A stretch of 64,000 nt of DNA from Candidatus Hydrogenedentota bacterium (GTDB lineage Bacteria > Hydrogenedentota > Hydrogenedentia > Hydrogenedentales > SLHB01), in contig JAKPDK010000184.1 in NCBI GenBank assembly GCA_029552745.1, forward strand, positions 310,001 through 374,000. Reading direction: 5' to 3'. A program made the translations under genes and the position numbers. Below the pieces are notes generated by a model, which searched no databases, was not told where the DNA came from, and saw only the letters and a program-made list of their open reading frames with translations. Positions 18,173 through 24,628 of this stretch are shown here, piece after piece (within the stretch, counting starts at the first letter, position 1; every line of letters begins with the position of its first letter).

Positions 18173-18886
18173 TCAAAGCAACCGTTTCAGGCTCGGGAAA
18201 GCCCGATACAAGCGCATGAGCCATGCCGAAGAAAATGTCAAGAATACCTCAGACTCTCGTCGGGCGATTGCTCGGTCGAGTCGGCGTGTATATTGCTCAA
18301 AGGGAACAGCCCCGGGAGACTCCCCAATAGTCGGCAACGCCACTTTCATAACGTGAATGCCTTGCGGACCCAATTCTGCGGCAAGGGCGTCCGCGGCTGC
18401 ATTAACCGCCGCCTTTGATATGCTGTAAACAGTCTGCGACGGGTTGGTCTTATACCCTGCCAAAGAGGAAATCATGATGACGATTCCCTTGCGATGTCGG
18501 GCGAGACTCGGAGCCAACAAACGTGTCAGTTGGAGCATTCCTATCACATTCGTACGAACAAGGGAATCTATTTCTTCCAGTTCCGTCTCCAGAAACGGCT
18601 TCGAAGTGACATCGGCTGCATTGTGCAAAAGAATATCGACCTCGATACGTTCCCCGGCAAGCCGGTTTGCCAAATCTCTTAACGAAGAGGGGCTCCGCAA
18701 GTCGACAGGTATTGCCACAGCGCGAACCCCAAACGCGCTTGCGGCTTCTGCAACACTTTTCAGTTTCTCTTCAGAACGCGCTGTCAAGATTAGATCGTAG
18801 CCCTTTTGCGCAAAATGGAGCGCCAGCCTTTCTCCAAGTCCGCGGGAAGCGCCTGTTATCAAAACTATCCGGGATGAGTCAGCCAT
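18173..18886 (-). CDS. Short-chain dehydrogenase/reductase
   Basis: Classical SDR with Rossmann fold: TGASRGLGE (dinucleotide-binding TGxxxGxG), DLRSP (adenine contact), LLHNAAD (in place of NNAG), Ser in MISSLAGYKT, and the catalytic YSISK. The acceptable start is ATG 18886 (MADSSRIVLITGAS, 237 residues) with AGGA 8 bases upstream. The longer ORF-track version adds 24 unrelated residues. The start codon overlaps the end of the methyltransferase gene by 8 bases, so the two are translationally coupled. A C-terminal hydrophobic/basic helix (WLMRLYRAFPSLKRLL) could touch membrane, as in lipid-directed SDRs. NAD(P) specificity and substrate are unknown. Confidence 0.88.
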   Translation of the reverse strand: MADSSRIVLITGASRGLGERLALHFAQKGYDLILTARSEEKLKSVAEAASAFGVRAVAIPVDLRSPSSLRDLANRLAGERIEVDILLHNAADVTSKPFLETELEEIDSLVRTNVIGMLQLTRLLAPSLARHRKGIVIMISSLAGYKTNPSQTVYSISKAAVNAAADALAAELGPQGIHVMKVALPTIGESPGAVPFEQYTRRLDRAIARRESEVFLTFSSAWLMRLYRAFPSLKRLL

Positions 18887-19580
18887 TGGTGATATCCTGT
18901 GAAGGTTTTTGGGCAGAAATGAGAAACTTTTTCGGCTTGTGACGAAAAAGAAGAGCAAGCGCCAAAACGAAGGGCGCCTTCAAAAGTCGCTGCCACAAAG
19001 GGAAAATAGAACGAACTACCTGTCGGGCTTCGAGATGAATCGAAGAGCACGAATACGTATAACCCATAGCCAACAAATGGACAAGCAATTCATCGGGATA
19101 AATAGCCGGCTCGTCTGGGCACGGCGCCACGCGAATGGGCGACCTGGGAGCCTGTGTCCACCGAACAAACAGGTTACGAGCATCCGGTTCTATGATGACT
19201 AACCGCCCTGACGGTCTCAGCACGCGATCCATTTCGCGCATGATGATGTCCCAGTCGCCTCCAAGGTGATGCAAGATATCCACACAGACAACTGTTTCAA
19301 ACGCTGCTTCGGCGAATGGGAGCGCAGCACCTCGGGCGTCGGCTACGACTGTTTTCAAACCACGCGCGCTTGCCAAGCGCGCACAACCCCACGAAATGTC
19401 CACGCCAATAACCAGCGGGGCATCCAATGCGGCACCGATTGTACCATCACCACAGCCAAGGTCGAGCGTGCGTCCTTCAGGACGCACCACACGGTTGAGT
19501 CGTTGCAACGCATCGGGTGCATACTCATACAGCGTGCCCTGAGCCGCGAGATAATCAAACATTTTCGCTTGCGGATTCAT
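18879..19580 (-). CDS. Class I SAM-dependent methyltransferase
   Basis: 233 residues, Methyltransf_11-like. Motif I is TLDLGCGDGTIGAAL (residues about 38-50), followed by VIGVDISWGCARLA, motif post-II VVCVDILHHLGG and RVLRPSGRLVIIEP. The C-terminal 80 residues end in a hydrophobic helix and basic tail (KAPFVLALALLFRHKPKK), suggesting membrane contact. The start overlaps the 3' end of the second methyltransferase by 26 bases and its own end overlaps the SDR start. This gives a tight three-gene leftward operon. A small-molecule, lipid or quinone substrate would fit the SDR neighbour, but nothing in the sequence fixes it. Confidence 0.88.
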   Translation of the reverse strand: MNPQAKMFDYLAAQGTLYEYAPDALQRLNRVVRPEGRTLDLGCGDGTIGAALDAPLVIGVDISWGCARLASARGLKTVVADARGAALPFAEAAFETVVCVDILHHLGGDWDIIMREMDRVLRPSGRLVIIEPDARNLFVRWTQAPRSPIRVAPCPDEPAIYPDELLVHLLAMGYTYSCSSIHLEARQVVRSIFPLWQRLLKAPFVLALALLFRHKPKKFLISAQKPSQDITNG

Positions 19581-20286
19581 GAAGTCTCACGTCGGCGCCC
19601 GGCTTTTTACCTATGTAAAGGAGTGCTTTGCCACGAAACCGCATCAAAAATGGACGAAAAACCTTTGGGAAAAGGTTGGACGCTATGAAAAAATTATGGT
19701 TGTACGGTGAAAGAACAAGGGTTTCCAACCCGTGACTTTCGAACAAGAAACACAGACTGGAAGGGGTGAAAGGCCTCTTATGCGTCACATCGTCCCAGAA
19801 ATGAAATTTATATTTCAGTACATTTGGTGTCGTAATGAAGACGAGTCCGGACGGCGCTAACACGCGGCGGATCTCCGAGGCGATATGTGTGGAATTACCA
19901 AGGTGCTCGATTGTACTGGTCATCACGACGAGGTCAAAAGAGTTATCCGCAACGGGAAACGAGCCTTTTTCCATGTCGGCAAGAATGAAATCAATCCCCT
20001 GTCGGCGCATATCCGTTGCAAAGTGGGCGTCGAAATCCAACGCCACACGTTGTCGTATCGATGCCGACTTATACGACAAGAACCAGGCATTCCACGCGCC
20101 ACAATCCAAAATCCTTATGCCGGTTCTATTAGGGAAGTACTCATCCAGAATATATTTCAGTGACCATATGTGATGAGATGATTGCCCCAAGGCCTTTGCC
20201 TTGTTAGTAAGTAACCGAATGAAATAGCGTTGAACTAAATTGGGTTGCTGCAGACAACACCGCTCGTAATTTCGCGCGTACTGCAA
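19555..20286 (-). CDS. Class I SAM-dependent methyltransferase, first gene of the operon
   Basis: Methyltransferase fold with RILDCGAWNAWFLSY (motif I), VALDFDAHFA, DLVVMTSTIEHLGN and RVLAPSGLVFITTPNVLKY. The ORF track opens at TTG 20394 and adds a hydrophobic leader (LFIFCVLLLPCFAF) that would look like a membrane anchor. There is no in-frame ATG or GTG near it. TTG 20286 has AAAGGAG 8 bases upstream and leaves room for a promoter between this gene and the divergent regulator, so I choose it (243 residues). The hydrophobic leader is then untranslated sequence. Overlap of 26 bases with the next methyltransferase supports translational coupling. Substrate unknown. Confidence 0.75.
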   Translation of the reverse strand: MQYARNYERCCLQQPNLVQRYFIRLLTNKAKALGQSSHHIWSLKYILDEYFPNRTGIRILDCGAWNAWFLSYKSASIRQRVALDFDAHFATDMRRQGIDFILADMEKGSFPVADNSFDLVVMTSTIEHLGNSTHIASEIRRVLAPSGLVFITTPNVLKYKFHFWDDVTHKRPFTPSSLCFLFESHGLETLVLSPYNHNFFIASNLFPKVFRPFLMRFRGKALLYIGKKPGADVRLHESASENV

Positions 20287-20387
20287 TGACGCCTCTCCTT
20301 TGATCTTGTGGTATTCTACCGTATGAACGTCAGGAAGGCGAACCCAGAATGCAAAACATGGTAACAACAGGACACAGAATATAAAAA

Positions 20388-20415
20388 GTGACAACGGTCA
20401 AGCAGCACGTATAAT
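20388..20415 (+). promoter_or_regulatory. Putative promoter of the sigma-54 activator gene
   Basis: GTGACA, 16-base spacer, perfect TATAAT. Transcription would begin near 20422, only about 7 bases before GTG 20429 and 13 before ATG 20435. No Shine-Dalgarno sequence is visible, so a leaderless or nearly leaderless message is likely. Confidence 0.45.
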
Positions 20416-20434
20416 CAAGCCAAGTACTGTGGAT

Positions 20435-21835
20435 ATGCCGAAAAAGAAAAACAAAGAAAACAAGTTTGTCAATACTCCGACGGATGTGATTCTGGAAAGC
20501 ATCTCTGATGGAGTATTTACCATCGACCTCGATTGGCAGGTGACTTCTTTTAATAGAGCCGCAGAGGCAATTACAGGAGTGCCTCGTGAAGAAGCCATCG
20601 GCAGGCTGTGCTCCGAGGTGTTCCGTTCCAGTCTATGCGGCGAAGACTGCGCCCTGCATCGGACATTACAGACGGGTAAGCCCGTGATAGGAAAATCGGC
20701 TTATATTATTGATGCCACGGGCAACCGCATCCCCATTAGCTTGTCCACGGGCGTGTTACGCGATGCGCAAGGAAAAGTCATTGGAGGGGTTGAAACCTTT
20801 CGGGACCTGTCGGACGTGGAAGCCTTGCGCAAGGAACTACAGGGGCGATATCACCTCGGCGATCTCACCAGCCGCAGTCCACTCATGCAGCGCATTTTCG
20901 AAGTCCTGCCGGCTATCGCCGCAAGCCCCAGTACCGTGTTGCTTGTGGGCGAAACCGGCACCGGAAAAGAACTGGTGGCGCGTACCCTGCACGCACTGAG
21001 CCCGCGGTCCCAAGGTCCCTTTATCGCGGTAAACTGCGCCGCTTTGCCTGATACCCTCTTGGAATCGGAACTTTTTGGTTACAAAGCAGGAGCTTTCACG
21101 GGCGCGGCAAAAGACAAGCCGGGACGCTTTGCACTGGCGCGTGGCGGCACAATATTTCTGGACGAAATCGGCGATGTTTCCCCCTCGCTTCAAGCGAAAC
21201 TCTTGAGAGTGCTCCAAGAACGCACCTACGAACCCCTGGGGGCAACCCGCACCGAGTCCACCGACGCCCGAATCATCACGGCAACTAATAAGGATCTTTT
21301 GGAAAAAGTGCATGAGGGTGAATTTCGCGAGGATTTGTATTACCGCATAAACGTAGTCCGAATAGAACTACCACCTCTACGCAAACGAAAAGAAGATATC
21401 CCCATGCTGGTGGAGGAGTTTCTGAAACGATTCAACCGTATCCATAACAAGACGATCGAAGGCATCTCGGGGGAAGCCCTCTCTCTCCTTATGGCATACG
21501 ATTGGCCAGGTAACATCCGACAATTGGAAAATGTCATCGAACGGGCTTTTGTGGTATGTCAAAGCCGGAACATATCCTTGGAACACCTACCACCGGAACT
21601 AACCGAAGGCAAAATTCCGCAGACCACTACGGGGGGAGTGCGCGAAGCGCGCAAAGCGCTGGACGCCCAAATGATCCAGATGGCGCTGGAAAAATGCGGA
21701 AATAACAAGGCTGCAGCGGCACGGGCACTGGGCATACACAAAACGACGTTGTTCCGAAAAATCAAGCAACTCGGCATATCGACCACTAACAAAAAGAAAA
21801 CATCCACGCGGCCGCTTAGACAAAAGCAAGGGTAA
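20435..21835 (+). CDS. PAS-domain sigma-54-dependent transcriptional activator (NtrC family)
   Basis: About 466 residues. An N-terminal PAS domain (residues about 15-130: DGVFTIDLDWQVTSFNRAAEAITG) contains the Cys-rich segment RSSLCGEDCALHRTLQTG found in PAS sensors of this class. The central AAA+ domain has Walker A GETGTGKE, the sigma-54 contact loop ESELFGYKAGAFTGA (GAFTGA intact) and Walker B GGTIFLDEIGD, plus the arginine-finger region REDLYYRINV. The C-terminus is a Fis-type HTH (NNKAAAARALGIHKTTLFRKI). There is no receiver domain, so the PAS domain senses a signal directly. GTG 20429 is an alternative start. It is transcribed divergently from the methyltransferase operon; its target is not evident. 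Confidence 0.92.
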   Translation: MPKKKNKENKFVNTPTDVILESISDGVFTIDLDWQVTSFNRAAEAITGVPREEAIGRLCSEVFRSSLCGEDCALHRTLQTGKPVIGKSAYIIDATGNRIPISLSTGVLRDAQGKVIGGVETFRDLSDVEALRKELQGRYHLGDLTSRSPLMQRIFEVLPAIAASPSTVLLVGETGTGKELVARTLHALSPRSQGPFIAVNCAALPDTLLESELFGYKAGAFTGAAKDKPGRFALARGGTIFLDEIGDVSPSLQAKLLRVLQERTYEPLGATRTESTDARIITATNKDLLEKVHEGEFREDLYYRINVVRIELPPLRKRKEDIPMLVEEFLKRFNRIHNKTIEGISGEALSLLMAYDWPGNIRQLENVIERAFVVCQSRNISLEHLPPELTEGKIPQTTTGGVREARKALDAQMIQMALEKCGNNKAAAARALGIHKTTLFRKIKQLGISTTNKKKTSTRPLRQKQG

Positions 21836-21945
21836 ACAAAATGCGGCATGACCTGTGTTCCGAGTTCGAACGTGAGATGTGGCACACAAGTTCACGAACC
21901 TTTGGCACTGCATCGAGGAGGCAGACCAGGCTCATACGCTCGATT

Positions 21946-22097
21946 GTCATTGCGAGGAGCGAGTCCCCGAAGCGACGAAGCAATCCCCTCGTCTCTCGAA
22001 GGGGCACAACGTGTTTCGCCCTATCCCGTTTCCGGGTTTCTCCCCTGATACCCGAGGAGATTGCCACGTCGTGCCTGTCGGCACTCCTCGCCATGAC
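21946..22097. repeat. Palindromic intergenic repeat, copy A
   Basis: 152 bases. The left arm starts GTCATTGCGAGGAGCGAG and continues CGACGAAGCAATCCCCTC. The right arm is its imperfect reverse complement, GAGATTGCCACGTCGTG to CTCCTCGCCATGAC. It lies in the 545-base gap between the sigma-54 activator and the peroxiredoxin. ORFs called here (for example 21879-22196) are translations of the repeat. The right flank leads into the promoter at 22237-22282. Confidence 0.9.
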
Positions 22098-22236
22098 AGG
22101 CGGCGGGTAATATGGCTTAGCACGGAAAAACGAGTAATCCTGAAAGATCGGTTTGGAAATGACTCAAATGAACTTCACGGTTGCAAGCGTCGGTAGTTCT
22201 CCCTCAATGACTTTAACAGAAAATGCCTAAGTTACT

Positions 22237-22282
22237 GGACTTATACAGAAACTTGAGAGTAACCCCAGAAAAGGATGATAAT
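22237..22282 (+). promoter_or_regulatory. Repeat-associated promoter A, driving the peroxiredoxin
   Basis: Box GGACTTATAC (22237-22246), 6 bases, TTGAGA, 18 bases, GATAAT. The same geometry is seen beside repeat copies B, E and F. Upstream it shares ACAGAAAATGCC with the other modules. Predicted start about 22289, leader about 92 bases. Confidence 0.6.
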
Positions 22283-22380
22283 GGAAAGAAAATAGTTGAG
22301 CGGGGGCATAAGAAAAATCCCATCTCGAAAAGCGTTTTGGATGCCCTTCGCTCCCAAACCGATTGGAGGAGGATTTGACT

Positions 22381-23058
22381 ATGGACCAAGCAACGACACG
22401 GCTTCCGTTAATCGGCGAAAAGGCGCCGGCATTTGTGGCAGAGACCACGCAGGGAACCATTCGATTCCCCGATGATTACAAAGGCAAATGGGTGATTTTC
22501 TTTTCGCATCCAGCGGATTTTACGCCTGTCTGCACGACCGAGTTCATGACGTTCGCTGCGATGCAGCCCGAATTCGAAAAACTCAATTGCGCGCTGGTGG
22601 GTCTGTCGATTGACAGCACGTACAGCCATATCGCCTGGCTGCGCACGATCCGGGAAAAGATTGAGTTTAACGGCATGAAAAATATCGAAGTGACATTTCC
22701 GGTCATCAGTGATTTGACCATGGAAGTCGCAAAAGCGTACGGCATGCTACAGCCTGCGGCGAGTTCAACCCAAGCTGTTCGTGCTGTGTTCATCATCGAC
22801 CCCCAATCTGTGATTCGCTCCATCCTGTACTATCCGCTTAGTAATGGACGTAACATAGAAGAAATCAAGCGCCTTGTGATAGCCATGCAGACGTCGGATA
22901 AACACCACATTGCGACACCGGCAAATTGGCAACCCGGAGATGATGTTATCGTACCTCCGCCTGGTTCGTGCGGGACGGCAAAGGAGCGGGTGGAGAAACC
23001 AGCAGAAGGGACAAGAGTCCTCGACTGGTTCATGGTCTTTAAGAAATGCCCTAAATAA
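22381..23058 (+). CDS. Peroxiredoxin (Prx6/archaeal thioredoxin-peroxidase type)
   Basis: 225 residues. Peroxidatic Cys in HPADFTPVCTTEF (about residue 47), with the conserved Thr and the active-site Arg region (AVFIIDPQSVIRSILYYP). A long C-terminal arm, PANWQPGDDVIVPPP, is typical of the 1-Cys/atypical archaeal-type Prx6 subfamily. Two more Cys occur near the C-terminus (PGSCGTAKER and FKKCPK) and may resolve the sulfenic acid. Cytoplasmic enzyme reducing H2O2 and alkyl hydroperoxides. ATG 22381 has GGAGGAGG about 7 bases upstream; the ORF-track start at 22363 does not. It is a single gene under the repeat-associated promoter A. Confidence 0.93.
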   Translation: MDQATTRLPLIGEKAPAFVAETTQGTIRFPDDYKGKWVIFFSHPADFTPVCTTEFMTFAAMQPEFEKLNCALVGLSIDSTYSHIAWLRTIREKIEFNGMKNIEVTFPVISDLTMEVAKAYGMLQPAASSTQAVRAVFIIDPQSVIRSILYYPLSNGRNIEEIKRLVIAMQTSDKHHIATPANWQPGDDVIVPPPGSCGTAKERVEKPAEGTRVLDWFMVFKKCPK

Positions 23059-23201
23059 TAAGGGCAATTTTAGACAAGCTGCGGTTCCAAACAGTATCCG
23101 TTGGGTCGCGAGGGTTTTTGGGGTCGGCGACCCATGAATAGTTTTTTGGACAGTGTAATGGTTCTTGTCCGATTTTTGGCGAAGTACTATCGCAACCTGA
23201 G

Positions 23202-23723
23202 ATGATGGAGAAATGGAGGATGAACGTATCGTATCGTCCTATCGGCGTGATACGCACCCCGCACCATTCACCGGAAACCACGCCAATTCAGCCGGTGTAT
23301 GCCCAAGATTACGAAGGGCAAGTGGAGGTTTTTCCCGAGTTCGAGGACGGTCTGAAAGATATTGAAGGATTTTCTCACATTTATCTCATCTATCATCTCC
23401 ATCGCGCAGAACCGCCACGATTGATAGTGAAGCCTTTTTTGCAGGATGTAGAAAGAGGCATTTTCGCAACGCGCGCCCCCTGCCGACCTAACCCGATAGG
23501 TTTAAGTATTGTGCACCTTGTTCGGCGAGAAGGCGGCGTCCTTCATGTCAGGGGAGTAGATATCCTTGATGGGACTCCCTTGTTGGATATCAAACCCTAT
23601 ACCACGCGGTTTGACTGTATTCAGACACTTCGAAACGGTTGGCAAGATGATGTGGATGACGCCACCGCAGAACAACGTGGACGGCGAAAGAAAATGGAGG
23701 GGGCGCGTGAAACATCGGAATAA
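23202..23723 (+). CDS. trmO: TrmO (TsaA/YaeB) family tRNA m6t6A37 methyltransferase
   Basis: 173 residues. The N-terminal YRPIGVIRTPHHSPETTPIQ and the motif ATRAPCRPNPIGLSIVHL are diagnostic of the TsaA/TrmO beta-barrel SAM methyltransferases, which N6-methylate t6A37 in tRNAs reading ACY codons. VDILDGTPLLDIKPYT and FDC follow as in the family. The E. coli protein is longer (235) with a C-terminal extension; this is the short bacterial/archaeal form. ATG 23202, 23205 and 23220 are all possible starts. The last fits family alignments best (MNVSYRPIG), with GGAG 9 bases upstream. Some short TsaA proteins have no proven tRNA activity, so the exact reaction is inferred. Confidence 0.85.
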   Translation: MMEKWRMNVSYRPIGVIRTPHHSPETTPIQPVYAQDYEGQVEVFPEFEDGLKDIEGFSHIYLIYHLHRAEPPRLIVKPFLQDVERGIFATRAPCRPNPIGLSIVHLVRREGGVLHVRGVDILDGTPLLDIKPYTTRFDCIQTLRNGWQDDVDDATAEQRGRRKKMEGARETSE

Positions 23724-23797
23724 TGCAATGCGCGGTGCATTGTTAAGAGCAAAAACGGGACAAAAGTCGGTGGAAGTTCGGAACGCTGTGTAATCTC

Positions 23798-24628
23798 ATG
23801 ACTACCAACTCGATTACCATTTTGATGGACAATCGTGCCGAGCCACCGTTCCAGGCGGAACACGGTTTTTCGCTATGGATAGAGTACGACGGCTGCCACA
23901 TCCTTTTTGATACCGGCCAGACGAACGGTTTCATGGAGAATGCGGCACGTTTGGGAATTGATGTAACACAAGCCGACTACATCATCCTTAGCCATGGCCA
24001 TTACGACCATACGGGAGGACTGCCACACGTTTTACCCTTGGCGAAGCAGGCGGTTGTAGTCTGTCATCCCGGCGTGTTTGTTGACCGCTACAGCATACGG
24101 GAGGGAGAAACGAAATATATCGGGATGCCTCCCGAATCGCGACGCATGCTGCGGGAATTGGATGAGAAAAGATTGCGATTCGTGACTATGCCGACGGCAC
24201 TGAGCGCCAAGATTTTTTTAACGGGATACGTCCCGCGCAAAACGGACTACGAGGATACGGGAGGCCCCTTTTATCTCACACCTGATGGGGCTTCCCCAGA
24301 CCCTTTGGACGACGACCTGACCCTGTGGCTATCGACCGACCGGGGAATTATCCTCCTCGCAGGATGTTCCCATGCCGGGATAATAAATCAATGCTACTTC
24401 GTGCGAAAACAAGAAAAATCGGAAAAATTTCGGATCCTCGTCGGAGGGTACCACTTGATGAACGCCGATGAGAAACGACTCAACCAAACGATCAACGCAT
24501 TGCGAGAACTTGCTCCGGAACAGGTCGTCGCCTGCCACTGCACCGGAGAAGAAGCCACGACAAGGTTACAACACGAATTAGGCGCCATGATGGCTCTAGG
24601 CGCCGTCGGTCGGCGTTTCCTCATTTGA
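23798..24628 (+). CDS. MBL-fold metallohydrolase, COG1237 type
   Basis: 276 residues. Metallo-beta-lactamase fold with LSHGHYDHTGGL (HxHxDH metal site), followed by the group-specific blocks AGCSHAGI, GGYHLM and ACHCTG. These define the COG1237 family related to the archaeal dihydropterin phosphate synthase-like enzymes. N-terminal residues ITILMDNRAEPPFQAEHGFSLWIE (read as ITILMDN and EHGFSLWIE) match the family start. The physiological substrate in bacteria is not established. Ribosome-binding signals before ATG 23798 are weak. It overlaps the end of the convergent GH38 gene by 8 bases and follows trmO by 74 bases. Confidence 0.85.
   Translation: MTTNSITILMDNRAEPPFQAEHGFSLWIEYDGCHILFDTGQTNGFMENAARLGIDVTQADYIILSHGHYDHTGGLPHVLPLAKQAVVVCHPGVFVDRYSIREGETKYIGMPPESRRMLRELDEKRLRFVTMPTALSAKIFLTGYVPRKTDYEDTGGPFYLTPDGASPDPLDDDLTLWLSTDRGIILLAGCSHAGIINQCYFVRKQEKSEKFRILVGGYHLMNADEKRLNQTINALRELAPEQVVACHCTGEEATTRLQHELGAMMALGAVGRRFLI

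Noticed and set aside
20287-20394. Hydrophobic N-terminal anchor on the first methyltransferase
   Set aside because: It needs a TTG start without a ribosome-binding site; TTG 20286 has AAAGGAG upstream and removes the hydrophobic stretch.
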